Shown here in pieces: positions 1 to 7,642 of a stretch of 21,072 bases of DNA. Position numbers and translations under genes: made by a program. The notes under the pieces were generated by a model, which saw only the letters and a program-made list of their open reading frames with translations, was not told the origin of the DNA and ran no database searches. Every line of letters begins with the position of its first letter. Within the stretch, counting starts at the first letter, position 1. The stretch lies in IMG/VR virus record IMGVR_UViG_3300032288_000233, positions 1 through 21,072 of that record, one strand, 5' to 3'. This DNA is from a virus.

Positions 1-101
1 GAGACATTCTCATCATGCTTGCCCTTGAAGTAACCACTCCCAAAAGAAATGGTTACAGACAAGACAAACCCCAAGATTACCCAAGGGTTAAAGATACTCA
101 T
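1..101 (-). CDS. Partial membrane protein, Rz-like i-spanin candidate (3' end outside window)
   Basis: The first 33 codons of a gene run off the left edge. It starts at an ATG whose bases overlap the TGA of the upstream holin-like gene (ATGA), so translational coupling is likely; no strong SD is visible. The visible peptide begins MSIFNPWVILGFVLSVTISF and continues with a glycine/tyrosine step and then a charged stretch (KGKHDEN). This is one N-terminal transmembrane segment of about 18 residues followed by a hydrophilic start. Such a layout, directly after a two-helix membrane protein at the end of a late region, is typical of Rz-type inner-membrane spanins, which link to an outer-membrane lipoprotein and disrupt the envelope. 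Only the N-terminus is visible, so another small membrane protein or a signal-anchor endolysin is equally possible. Confidence 0.6.
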   Translation of the reverse strand, partial: MSIFNPWVILGFVLSVTISFGSGYFKGKHDENV

Positions 102-421
102 GGCGTAGGTGGCTCATCGTTGTCAGTGGCTTCAGCCTTAGCACTGGCATTGGCAATAGCCTTTACACCAGAACGACCTGCTACACCACCCAAGACACCA
201 GTGATAAATACCATGATGGTGCTGATCTGTTGCGTGTAAACCTTGTCAATTGCCGCCATAGCACCATTCATAGGCTGAGTGACAAAGGAGACTGAGTACA
301 AGAACATACCCATAGAAGCCAACAGAATAGTCACCAAGACCACGATAACGAATGCCCATACCCTGACCTCGATCTCGTCTGCGGTCAAACGGTTGTTTTG
401 CTTGTATCCAATGGTTGCCAT
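98..421 (-). CDS. Two-transmembrane holin-like protein
   Basis: A 107-residue protein with two hydrophobic segments, at about residues 22-44 (FVIVVLVTILLASMGMF core) and 65-82 (STIMVFITGVLGGVAG core). They are separated by a short loop, and a hydrophilic, acidic, proline-containing C-terminus ends in EPPTP. Size and two-helix layout match class II-type holins, which permeabilise the inner membrane to time lysis. Neighbours fit this: a lipoprotein gene is immediately upstream (TAATG one-base overlap) and a single-helix membrane protein immediately downstream (ATGA overlap). No homology search was possible, so the holin role rests on topology and context. It could instead be a general phage membrane protein. 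The start is fixed by the overlap with the preceding stop, with an AG-rich stretch upstream. Confidence 0.7.
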   Translation of the reverse strand: MATIGYKQNNRLTADEIEVRVWAFVIVVLVTILLASMGMFLYSVSFVTQPMNGAMAAIDKVYTQQISTIMVFITGVLGGVAGRSGVKAIANASAKAEATDNDEPPTP

Positions 422-606
422 TACTTTTTCTCCTCTGGTTTAACTAACATCTCTGGGCAAGTACCTGTAGCGGTACAAATCGGTGGCTTACATTCATCTT
501 TTCCCCAATTCAGTGGGTCTTGGCAAGGATAGCGAAATCTATCAGAACACCCTGTCAAAAACAGGATTGTCGCTAATAGCATCAGGCTCTTTACGATTTT
601 TATCAC
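421..606 (-). CDS. Outer-membrane lipoprotein, Rz1-like o-spanin candidate
   Basis: A 61-residue protein with a lysine-containing N-terminus, a hydrophobic stretch and a lipobox L17-T18-G19-C20, followed directly by S21-D22. It should be cleaved before C20 and lipidated. The mature part is about 42 residues and is rich in Cys (28, 39, 44, 50) and Pro. I place the start at the GTG at 606 because AAAGGA lies six bases upstream; a longer reading from a TTG at 633 lacks this spacing. Its first 65 bases overlap, in a different frame, the 3' end of the upstream transmembrane/coiled-coil gene, the arrangement seen for lambda Rz/Rz1. A small lipidated protein in a lysis region is most simply an o-spanin. 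Disulphides or another envelope role are possible, since classical Rz1 is proline-rich rather than cysteine-rich. Confidence 0.75.
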   Translation of the reverse strand: MIKIVKSLMLLATILFLTGCSDRFRYPCQDPLNWGKDECKPPICTATGTCPEMLVKPEEKK

Positions 607-754
607 GCTCTTTCCTTTCAATGCGTTGTTCAATCTTCTCTAACTTCTGCAAAGCACGTTTAGCTTCATGCTTTGTCTCCAAGATGTCCCAGTACAGCAT
701 TCCACCCATAGGGAGCAATAGGGCGATAAGTACGCAACAAGCAACCCACCCCAT
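542..754 (-). CDS. Small transmembrane/coiled-coil protein, possible i-spanin
   Basis: A 70-residue protein. Residues 3-21 form one hydrophobic segment (core VACCVLIALLLPMGGM). Residues about 25-57 form a highly charged helix with coiled-coil spacing (KLEKIEQRIERKERDKNRK). I chose the ATG at 754 because AGGAGAGGA precedes it; a longer reading from 877 would run through the upstream gene and has a low-complexity N-terminus. The 3' end overlaps the lipoprotein gene by 65 bases in another frame. N-terminal anchor plus coiled coil plus overlapping lipoprotein is the Rz/Rz1 layout, but the periplasmic part is short for Rz. The strongly basic tail could also keep the C-terminus in the cytoplasm by the positive-inside rule, so the spanin call is tentative. 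Confidence 0.7.
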   Translation of the reverse strand: MGWVACCVLIALLLPMGGMLYWDILETKHEAKRALQKLEKIEQRIERKERDKNRKEPDAISDNPVFDRVF

Positions 755-765
755 GATTTCCTCTC

Positions 766-1452
766 CTATCTCTTGACGAACAGAAACCACATCCATATGT
801 AAAGGAGGAGAATTGCCGTTCCCACTAGGTACGCTTCTTTTAGCATTAGGTTTCGTTTTGCTTCCCGCCGCCGCCATTGCTTGTACCTCTCTTTGGACTC
901 CTCTATCAGTCTGGCTTCTTCTTGCTCCTTTTTGATGATGTCACGCATCTCAAAGACTGAACTGTACAAAGCGCCCATCTCAGGAGGGCTGTGGTAAACC
1001 ATAGTCTCCCTGATTTGGACAATCAACCTGTCCATCTCCTGTTGAGCCATCACTCGTTTGAGTGCCGCCTCCATGTGGTTTTGATCTGGGTCGTAAACTG
1101 TTTTAGACTTTTCTTCTTCTTCTCTAATGTGAGCTTCCAACTGTTCTTGAAGTTTGAAGAACTCAGTGAGGTTTTTAACGATGTCAACTTTGACTTGAGT
1201 TTCGTTAACAGCAACATAGTCAGACTTTTTAGTGTTTGCAACAGGCTTAACAGCTTTAGGCTTGGGACTAGAGCCAAAGAAACTGCTAAGTTTCGACCAG
1301 AAACCTTGAACCTCTCTACCAATAGCGATAACTTCATCAGCAGTGGCTTTGATCTCGACAAAAGACTCTTTAGCTTGCTTGTAAAGGTCACAGCCAGCTT
1401 GGATGTTCTTGACAAGGCCAGCAGCAAGTAGGCATAGACTGATTGGGTCAAT
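766..1452 (-). CDS. C-terminally membrane-anchored helical phage protein with probable AUU start
   Basis: The frame ending at 766 stays open up to an in-frame TAG at 1458. It has no ATG, GTG or TTG until a TTG at 1140. An ATT codon at 1452 lies six bases after AAGGAG, so I annotate a 228-residue product starting there: (M)DPISLCLLAAGLVKNIQ. The residues between 1452 and 1140 look like normal protein (FVEIKATADEV, FWSKLSSFFG), so the upstream part is coding. Residues 1-60 are amphipathic, 60-80 a Lys/Pro linker, and 85-200 charged helix (EMRDIIKKEQEEARLIEESK). Residues 203-225 form a hydrophobic C-terminal anchor (AYLVGTAILLLYIWMWFLF) closed by VKR. It follows the last ejection protein and precedes the lysis-type genes. 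Function is unknown; envelope or lysis-related membrane roles are inference from position only. Confidence 0.75.
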   Translation of the reverse strand: MDPISLCLLAAGLVKNIQAGCDLYKQAKESFVEIKATADEVIAIGREVQGFWSKLSSFFGSSPKPKAVKPVANTKKSDYVAVNETQVKVDIVKNLTEFFKLQEQLEAHIREEEEKSKTVYDPDQNHMEAALKRVMAQQEMDRLIVQIRETMVYHSPPEMGALYSSVFEMRDIIKKEQEEARLIEESKERYKQWRRREAKRNLMLKEAYLVGTAILLLYIWMWFLFVKR

Positions 1453-1458
1453 GGTCTA

Positions 1459-1464
1459 CTCCTT
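1459..1464 (-). promoter_or_regulatory. Shine-Dalgarno that places an AUU start
   Basis: On the minus strand AAGGAG overlaps the TAA stop of the large ejection protein gene (TAAGGAG). It sits six bases before ATT at 1452-1450. No canonical start codon in any plausible coding frame follows at a better distance. The TTG one base later (1451) opens a frame with leucine/serine/lysine-biased, shadow-like content. Confidence 0.65.
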
Positions 1465-4231
1465 ATTGAGGGGTGAATTGATAGTAAGGCTCTGTGTTTG
1501 GCTCAACAACTTGGCTCGGACTTATGGCAGTAGAACCACCAAAATATCCTGACCGTAATGCACCCATACCCAATGCCTGACCAAAATCAGATAAATCCTC
1601 TGGTTTGACAAATGACTTCAAATCAACTTCTTCGCCTTTTTTGCTCAAAATTTTGGTTGATGTATTCAGGATTTTGTCTACACCATTCTCATCAAGAAAC
1701 AGCTTTCTATGGGCTTCTCTTGTTGACTCATCAATATTGCTCTTGCCAATCAAAGCCATAATCCTGAAAGCCTTATTGAACACGCTAGAAATTTGATTGA
1801 CTGCAATACCAGAGATTTGTTGTGGACTTACACCACCAGTAGCCCTTTCTATAATTGATGTTTCTTTTACAGCGGCAGCACGAATATTCAAATTGTCAAC
1901 ATTCACCTTGTTTGCCAAACGAGCAACATCAGCCAATGACATCAAGTTGTTAACGTGCTTTTCACCAAAAACCTGAGTGAAAGTATCTTTATTTGCATCA
2001 AGATATTTCATAGGATTTTCGGCAGAAAGCATTTTGCCAACTAAACCATTTTTAACGGCAAGTTTGACGTTTGTTTGCTCATCAGAAGACAACTTTTTAA
2101 GGTCAACAAAAAACTTGTTTCTGTAGCCCTTTCCTGTAGAGCCAGTCATCTTTGAAACAATGGTGTCAACACCACCAGCATCGTAGTCTGACAAGAAACT
2201 TTGACCCAAACGAGTCCTTGTTTCTTTGGCGGCATCATCTATAGCCACCTTCTCAGAAGACAGATATTGACTCTTGATTGTTGCATCGTTAAGTCTTTGT
2301 TTCAGGGCAGGCAGTTGATCTACTATGTCGCTGTAACCGCCATTGTTGCTTGTCTTGCTTAACAATGATTGGAGTTTTGCAGGGTCAACATAACCATTCT
2401 TGTCTAATGATTGGTTATACATCTTAGACATAACAGCCTTTTCAGCCAAACCAGTTCCTTCTTCTCCAGCAACACGCAAAAACTGTGTCATGGCAGTTGG
2501 ACTTGTGGCAATCAACGGCGCAATCTTTTCAGAGTAATCAAGAGAACTGATTTTCTTAACGGCTTCAGCATTTCTAAAAGGAATGCCAACTTTATTGAAA
2601 TAATCATTGTCTAAGTTAGACATTGCTTCACCAAAAGGCATTTTTTCACCTCTCAGATCAACCTGAATATCGCCACTTGAGTTTTGTACCTTGTTTAATG
2701 CTTCATCAACATTGGTCTGCAAAAGGCGCAATTTATCTTGTCTATTAGGGTCACGAGTCTCCCTAATATCTTGAGCAACACGCCTTTTTAAGGAATCAAG
2801 ACTAGTGATGTCCATGCCCATAGTCAAGTCTGGTGCAGTTGTAGCTGGCAACATTGTTCCAGCTTCTGTTGGTGTAGCCTGTCTACGCATTGCCTTGAAT
2901 TTAGAAGATTGTTCACGAACCAACTTCAACAATGGAGCTTGTTTAGCCCAAGGGTCGCCTTGAAACAAATCTTCTGCTGTACGCAACAAATTTTGAGTGT
3001 CTTGTGCTGATAACAAAGCACCTTGATTAGATGCCTGACTCAAGATTGAATCGTATTCAGGTGAAAGTGCGGCTCGTGCGGCTTTCTCTTTGGTTAAAAC
3101 AAGATTTTGGATAGATGTACCAATTTCTGATGGCTTGGTAGCACCAGTAACATCAAGATTTGATGTAATCTTGTCTAATTGATTGTTGATAAACTTAATG
3201 CGCTGATCGAGATCAACCTCTTTTTCTGCAATCTTTGCTTTGCCAGAAGGTATTTCTGCGCTAGGAGCGGGATACAACTCAGAAGATTTTTTGCCAACAG
3301 CAATCTTTAAATCAGCATACAGCTTCTGTAGTTCAGCCGCAAATCCAACATCATTTCTTGCAATATCTTCTAACTTTGTTCTGAGGGCAAGATTGTCTAA
3401 TCCAGTAACTGCCGCAGCGCCTTTTTCTCCAGTTACAAAAACAACCCTATCCTGAATAGATTTAAGTCTTTGTTGTAGATTTGGGTCTGCTTCTAAAGCT
3501 CTTTCAACAAGGTCTTTAGCTCTAGATGCGCCTTCTACATCTGCCAAGTCTTGAACATCAAAGTCTTTAGGGTTAAACCTTGCTTGAGCCTTGTCAAACA
3601 ATACTTGACCAACTTTTGAAGTTAAGCCTCCAAAAAGCAAAGCAGAACTTATCCCGACTATTACTTGACCTGTAAGACCGCCAACTTGACCACCAACCTC
3701 ACCACCAGCTTCACCAGCCACACCAGCCACACCAGCAGTTCCAGTAGAAAACAGCGTTCTTCCAGCTAATCCAAGGGCTGATTTAGCGCCACCTAAACCA
3801 AACAAATTTAATGGGTCTGCCGCAGCCTCAACACCAGCACCAATGTATCTTTGCAAACCAGTGGCAGGACGCAAGTTTGGATTTATACCAAAAGTTCTTT
3901 GAATAGACTCTGGCGTTGTTGCCTCTAGCTCTGGTTGAGAAGGAAATGCACCAGCAAATGTCCCTGTTTGCATTGCGCTACCAGAACCAAGCAAAGAACC
4001 AATATTGGTCAACCCTATTTGAGCACGATTTAACAAATACTCTGACATTGTTGGTGGAGTCGGCTCATCACCAATCATTTGCAATGGTGGTGGTATTTCT
4101 TCCGCAGGAGTTGTTGGAAACGCATTTGTACGCATAGATTGAGCTATTTCTGCCAATCTACGAGCGTCATCTGCATTTCCAGAGGCATCGGCATTACGCA
4201 ATGCTTCAATAACTTCGTTATAAGTTGCCAT
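1463..4231 (-). CDS. Large ejection/internal virion protein (T7 gp16-like by position)
   Basis: A 922-residue protein, the largest of three consecutive genes in the position of T7 gp14-gp15-gp16. Those enter the host with the DNA and form a channel across the envelope. The N-terminus (EVIEALRNADASGNADDARR) is a short helical repeat common in phage internal proteins. Residues about 145-205 are a glycine/alanine-rich hydrophobic stretch (VAGVAGEAGGEVGGQVGG) that could insert into membranes. The remaining roughly 700 residues are mainly charged helix with no recognisable enzyme motif, and I see no lysozyme or transglycosylase signature. The ATG at 4231 follows TGAGGTAATT, whose GAGG overlaps the upstream stop. 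The assignment rests on length, composition and order. A generic structural protein is the alternative. Confidence 0.7.
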   Translation of the reverse strand: MATYNEVIEALRNADASGNADDARRLAEIAQSMRTNAFPTTPAEEIPPPLQMIGDEPTPPTMSEYLLNRAQIGLTNIGSLLGSGSAMQTGTFAGAFPSQPELEATTPESIQRTFGINPNLRPATGLQRYIGAGVEAAADPLNLFGLGGAKSALGLAGRTLFSTGTAGVAGVAGEAGGEVGGQVGGLTGQVIVGISSALLFGGLTSKVGQVLFDKAQARFNPKDFDVQDLADVEGASRAKDLVERALEADPNLQQRLKSIQDRVVFVTGEKGAAAVTGLDNLALRTKLEDIARNDVGFAAELQKLYADLKIAVGKKSSELYPAPSAEIPSGKAKIAEKEVDLDQRIKFINNQLDKITSNLDVTGATKPSEIGTSIQNLVLTKEKAARAALSPEYDSILSQASNQGALLSAQDTQNLLRTAEDLFQGDPWAKQAPLLKLVREQSSKFKAMRRQATPTEAGTMLPATTAPDLTMGMDITSLDSLKRRVAQDIRETRDPNRQDKLRLLQTNVDEALNKVQNSSGDIQVDLRGEKMPFGEAMSNLDNDYFNKVGIPFRNAEAVKKISSLDYSEKIAPLIATSPTAMTQFLRVAGEEGTGLAEKAVMSKMYNQSLDKNGYVDPAKLQSLLSKTSNNGGYSDIVDQLPALKQRLNDATIKSQYLSSEKVAIDDAAKETRTRLGQSFLSDYDAGGVDTIVSKMTGSTGKGYRNKFFVDLKKLSSDEQTNVKLAVKNGLVGKMLSAENPMKYLDANKDTFTQVFGEKHVNNLMSLADVARLANKVNVDNLNIRAAAVKETSIIERATGGVSPQQISGIAVNQISSVFNKAFRIMALIGKSNIDESTREAHRKLFLDENGVDKILNTSTKILSKKGEEVDLKSFVKPEDLSDFGQALGMGALRSGYFGGSTAISPSQVVEPNTEPYYQFTPQ

Positions 4232-4238
4232 AATTACC

Positions 4239-5450
4239 TCAAGGTTTTGGTTTCAAGTACTTGTTTATCAAATCATCATCTGAAGATTTTGCAGTTGGAA
4301 CTGGTGTCTTACCGCCTTGTGGATTTACTAATTTAAATTGAGACAACTTTTTATCTAGTTGTTGAATGCTTGTTTGATAATTTGGCGATTTATCGTAACC
4401 AAGTTGTGCAGCTTGATCTTCAATAAATTTCTTTCTTTCTATCAATGCGCCACGATACAAAGCAACAGCAAATTGTTCTGCTTGTTGTTTCGTAACATCA
4501 GTTTTCTTGCCTGTAAAGAATCCAACAACATCTTGCGACAATCTGTCGGTTAATCCACCAGTTCTGGCATAACGAGCAATGTCCTGATTAGACATATTCT
4601 TACCCTCGCCAGTCAACTTTGCAATTGCAGCGGGTAAAGATGCGGCAGAAAAGCTGTTTTGAGTAGAGCTTCTAATTGTCTCGATTGCTGTTGGGGCATC
4701 AGAAATAATTGTAGATGTTCTATCCATCACAGGGTCTTTGCTGATGTATTCGCTAAATTTCAACCAATCTTTAGGTTCTACTGGTTGACCAGGCAAAATC
4801 ATTGCACCAGCTTTTGCTTTAGCTTGTTCAGATGCTTCAACAGCCTGATCAACTTTTCCAGCTTCTTCTGGAGTTAAATCGGCATAAGCTTTGCCATACA
4901 TTGTCTTAGATTTTCTTTCTGCTTCTGTACCAAAAGCAATATTTCTTTCTTTTATTGGTTTTTCAATTAACTCCAAATCTGCAACATTTCCAGATGTTTT
5001 GTATACACTCAAACTAGCAGGTGTGTATTTACCAGTGCGAACAAGTTGTTCAAATGGTTCAGCACCTTGTTTTTCTCTTAATCTTTGCTGTACAAGAGCC
5101 ATTTCACTCATTGCACTACGACCAGCATCAGCAATAGCTATTGCAAATTCTTGGTCGCCAGCATCAGCAGCCATCTTTGCTACTTGCATATAAGAATTAG
5201 GATTGCTAGGGTCTAACTGACCCGCCAAAGCCTGTCTACGAGCAATCTTCTGTAACTGTGGGTCTTGACCACCCATAGCACCACCAATGCCACCACCCAA
5301 TTGATAACCAGCTTGGCGCATACCAATAGCCGCTTGTTGGAAAGGATTCAACTGAACTTCATTAGCCGCCTGTTGACGGAACTGAGCCATCTGGTTAGCC
5401 TGATACTGTTCAGGAGATGTAAACAACCCTAAGATTTGACTTGTTGCCAT
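4239..5450 (-). CDS. Ejection/internal virion protein (middle of trio, T7 gp15-like by position)
   Basis: A 403-residue, glutamine- and alanine-rich protein. Residues 1-60 are Q/A-rich helix (YQANQMAQFRQQAANEVQ) with a short glycine patch (LGGGIGGAMGG) at about 50-60. Residues about 65-125 hold helical, tetratricopeptide-like spacing (ADAGDQEFAIAIADAGRSAM), and a long charged helical middle follows. The C-terminus is Lys/Pro-rich and ends LKPKP. It is preceded by AAGGGGAAACAAA before the ATG and lies between two other ejection candidates, with a 7-base gap downstream and an 11-base gap upstream. In podoviruses a Q/A-rich internal protein in this place forms part of the core that is ejected. 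There is no catalytic motif. The call is by gene order and composition. Confidence 0.65.
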   Translation of the reverse strand: MATSQILGLFTSPEQYQANQMAQFRQQAANEVQLNPFQQAAIGMRQAGYQLGGGIGGAMGGQDPQLQKIARRQALAGQLDPSNPNSYMQVAKMAADAGDQEFAIAIADAGRSAMSEMALVQQRLREKQGAEPFEQLVRTGKYTPASLSVYKTSGNVADLELIEKPIKERNIAFGTEAERKSKTMYGKAYADLTPEEAGKVDQAVEASEQAKAKAGAMILPGQPVEPKDWLKFSEYISKDPVMDRTSTIISDAPTAIETIRSSTQNSFSAASLPAAIAKLTGEGKNMSNQDIARYARTGGLTDRLSQDVVGFFTGKKTDVTKQQAEQFAVALYRGALIERKKFIEDQAAQLGYDKSPNYQTSIQQLDKKLSQFKLVNPQGGKTPVPTAKSSDDDLINKYLKPKP

Positions 5451-5461
5451 TTTGTTTCCCC

Positions 5462-6886
5462 TTAAGCCACTTGAACAAGTTGACCATTGATGATTTGATA
5501 CTTAGGTGCTGACGATTGAACACCAAACGCATTGTTAATCGCACCAGTAACCATTGGATTCTGAGCAATACCAGACAGCAAGTTACCAGAAGCAGAGTAA
5601 GCATTTGGTGCAGCCATTGTTTGTGCCGCACTAGTAATGCCTGAACTCAACAAGCTACCAGACAAAGTGTTAGCAGCAGTTGTTCTTTCGCCAATCGAAG
5701 TACCTAAATTCATTGGTTGTTGTGCCAAACCTTCAAGTTTTGTAGTTGTGTCCATAGCGGTAGCAAATGGAGCATATGCCGCAGTCTGACCAGAATAGTA
5801 TTTGCCTTGCAAACCAGCACCAGTGTCAAACAGTCCAGCACCGTAAGTAATGCGGTTTCTAGCCTCTTGGTCAGCTTGTGCAGACAAAGCCAAGTTACTT
5901 TGAGCAATCGAGTTGTAGTAAGCCGCCATCTCAGGATTGGTAGCCATCAGGTTACCGCCTTGAGCCGTAGCCGCACCAGTACGACCTTGTTGGAACAACT
6001 TGTTCTGCAACAGTGCTAACTGATTCTCTTGGCTAGGAGCAAGCAAAGCCTGTTGTTTAGTGATGTAGTCTTGTGCCGCTTGTTCAGGAGACTTGGCAAG
6101 ATAACCTTGGCCCAAACTAAACAGGCTCTGTGCCGCACCAGTCAAAGGCTGATAGGCAGTAGCGGCTTGTTCTGCTTGGGTCAAACCCTGACCAGCCAAT
6201 GTAGACAGACGATTCTGATAGCCTTGAATCTCAGGGCTTGCAGAGTAACCAGCGCCAATCACATTGCCCTGTGCATCAGTAGCAAAGGCTGATTGACCAA
6301 AACGAGTGGTTACGCCAACAGGACGGAACTTAGCGGCATCAGCGGCAATCTGAGCAGCACGAACTTGAGCATCAGCTTGTGTTTGAGCCGCTTCTCTACC
6401 CTGACTTGCAATTTGACTAGAACCAGCACTACTGAGCAATGCCTGAACACCCGCAGAACCTAGTTTTCCAAGGGTATCTGTACTCAGGCCAGTAAAGTTA
6501 GAAACAGAAGATAGGACGCTAGGAATCAAGCCTTGTGAGGCCACAGTCGCAGATAATTGAGAAGGAGAAACAGCGGAATAGTTACCAGAAATTGCAGTTG
6601 TTGGAGTGGTAGTACCCCCAAACAAACCACTTCCTGAGACAGCTTGCGTAGCACCAGCAACTAAACCACCAAGAGCCGCATTTTGTAAGACTTCCGATGG
6701 TTTATCACCCGCAACTACACTTGCCGCCCCACTAAGAGCCGCCGCACCTACAACCGCCGCAGTAGCCGCACTAGCGCCAAGAGCAGAGCCAATTGCAGGG
6801 GCTAAAGGAGGAAAGACAATTGCCGCAACTGCCGCAATAGGCTTAATATTCTTCTTTAACCAATTACCAAATTTTTTCAGTCCCAT
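5462..6886 (-). CDS. Ejection/internal virion protein with hydrophobic N-terminus (T7 gp14-like by position)
   Basis: A 474-residue protein that starts MGLKKFGNWLKKNIKP, a basic amphipathic head. An Ala/Gly-rich hydrophobic stretch follows to about residue 60 (AATAAVVGAAALSGAASVVA). The rest is rich in Ala, Gln, Ser and Gly, including an extended Q/A helical part (QTQADAQVRAAQIAADAAKF) around residues 165-185. Such first-of-three proteins (T7 gp14, P22 gp7 analogues) are small, hydrophobic and thought to sit in the outer membrane during DNA entry. The ATG at 6886 lies just after the TGA of the upstream gene, with GGAG seven to ten bases away. Many side-tail and ejection proteins of environmental podoviruses have this composition. 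The exact role is not proved. Confidence 0.7.
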   Translation of the reverse strand: MGLKKFGNWLKKNIKPIAAVAAIVFPPLAPAIGSALGASAATAAVVGAAALSGAASVVAGDKPSEVLQNAALGGLVAGATQAVSGSGLFGGTTTPTTAISGNYSAVSPSQLSATVASQGLIPSVLSSVSNFTGLSTDTLGKLGSAGVQALLSSAGSSQIASQGREAAQTQADAQVRAAQIAADAAKFRPVGVTTRFGQSAFATDAQGNVIGAGYSASPEIQGYQNRLSTLAGQGLTQAEQAATAYQPLTGAAQSLFSLGQGYLAKSPEQAAQDYITKQQALLAPSQENQLALLQNKLFQQGRTGAATAQGGNLMATNPEMAAYYNSIAQSNLALSAQADQEARNRITYGAGLFDTGAGLQGKYYSGQTAAYAPFATAMDTTTKLEGLAQQPMNLGTSIGERTTAANTLSGSLLSSGITSAAQTMAAPNAYSASGNLLSGIAQNPMVTGAINNAFGVQSSAPKYQIINGQLVQVA

Positions 6887-6887
6887 A

Positions 6888-7169
6888 TCATGCTCCTAAT
6901 TCGCCAGATGCAAGCATTTCCTTGACCATCTCACCAGCGGCAATAAATACACCAACGACTTGGTAATCAATCTCTCCAGACATATCTGCTTCTTCAGCCA
7001 AGCCACTGTCAACAACAGCTTGTAAGAACTGAGGATACATAGCCTTGTCTTCCAAAACAGCTTTAGCCATCTCTCCAAGACGTACAAAGATATTAGGGTC
7101 TAGTCCTTCTTCAAGGATAGACTCCTTAACCATCTGCTTAACTTCAGCTACTTGTTGTGATGTTGCCAT
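6888..7169 (-). CDS. Small acidic helical protein of unknown function
   Basis: A 93-residue acidic, helical protein. It starts MATSQQVAEVKQMVKESILE and has repeated amphipathic helices up to a C-terminal EMVKEMLASGELGA. I take the ATG at 7169, which overlaps the TAA of the upstream gene (TAATG) and follows GGGGGAA. A longer reading to 7256 would overlap that gene by 88 bases with a cysteine-rich, shadow-like peptide. It sits between the tail-fibre-assembly-like gene and the first ejection protein. Possible roles are a chaperone or minor core component of the ejection proteins, suggested by its small size, acidity and position. I do not recognise a named family. Confidence 0.7.
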   Translation of the reverse strand: MATSQQVAEVKQMVKESILEEGLDPNIFVRLGEMAKAVLEDKAMYPQFLQAVVDSGLAEEADMSGEIDYQVVGVFIAAGEMVKEMLASGELGA

Positions 7170-7639
7170 TATTCCCCCCAATTCTGAGTAGTTACAACTG
7201 TAATCAAAGATGGTACATCTGTACATCCTGTAATTGCAGTTACAAGCCTTGTGCATTCTGTGATGACTGATGCCCGATAAGTGACCGTATCTTCTGGAAT
7301 ATTCACGTTACGCTCAACCTTGCGGATAATCATCCAGTCAGACTGAGCCAACAGCTTGTTTGCAGTGTCCTTAACCTGTGCAATCCACTGATGTTTTAGA
7401 CCATGCTGAACGTATGGCTCGCCTTCTTCTGGAGTAACAGTGATGTCGTCCAGTTGTTTAGGATTGTCTACGCCCCAATAGAAACGGTCGTCCCATGTTT
7501 CAGGGTCTGCCACCTCTGTGATGCCGATAGCGTTCTTTTCCTCAATAGAAGTCAGACGCAACCAGTTCTGTGGATAGGTTGTGCCATTGACCTCAAACTG
7601 AGTGTCTATTGGGAGTGGATTGCCGTTAAGTAAAAACAT
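7169..7639 (-). CDS. Tail fibre assembly/tail chaperone-like protein
   Basis: A 156-residue protein. The N-terminal part (FEVNGTTYPQNWLRLTSIEE, residues about 15-34) combines a Y-P-x-N-W-L-R-L-T-S-x-E-E pattern with DDRFYWG near residue 50. I associate this with small phage tail-fibre-assembly or tail-chaperone proteins. The C-terminal half carries a helical piece (SDWMIIRKVERNV) followed by EDTVTYRASVITECTRLV. The last part resembles the conserved DW-x-x-x-R region of tail assembly chaperone domains (Phage_tail_APC-like). It follows the fibre, spike and HNH genes, the usual place for a fibre-folding helper. The SD GCGAGG lies within the last codons of the upstream HNH gene. The assignment is by motif memory without a search. 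Confidence 0.6.
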   Translation of the reverse strand: MFLLNGNPLPIDTQFEVNGTTYPQNWLRLTSIEEKNAIGITEVADPETWDDRFYWGVDNPKQLDDITVTPEEGEPYVQHGLKHQWIAQVKDTANKLLAQSDWMIIRKVERNVNIPEDTVTYRASVITECTRLVTAITGCTDVPSLITVVTTQNWGE

Positions 7640-7642
7640 GGA

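Noticed and set aside
542-877. Longer version of the transmembrane/coiled-coil gene starting at 877
   Set aside because: It would overlap the upstream gene by over 100 bases, and the ATG at 754 has a clear AGGAGAGGA signal.
991-1431. 146-residue plus-strand frame
   Set aside because: It lies opposite the long minus-strand gene, is Phe/Ser/Asn-rich with no recognisable motif, and no plus-strand gene is supported elsewhere.
1050-1451. 133-residue minus-strand frame starting at TTG 1451 right after a good SD
   Set aside because: Its product is dominated by Leu, Ser and Lys and looks like an out-of-frame shadow. The neighbouring frame from ATT 1452 has protein-like content and continues into the membrane-anchored gene.
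1463-4231. Lysozyme/transglycosylase domain in the large ejection protein
   Set aside because: Some gp16-like proteins carry one, but no catalytic Glu motif context or typical domain pattern is visible here.
5420-7169. Shared MATSQ start of the 403- and 93-residue proteins as evidence of homology
   Set aside because: Five residues only. MAT- starts are common in this genome, reflecting a favoured initiation sequence (ATGGCAAC), and the rest is unrelated.
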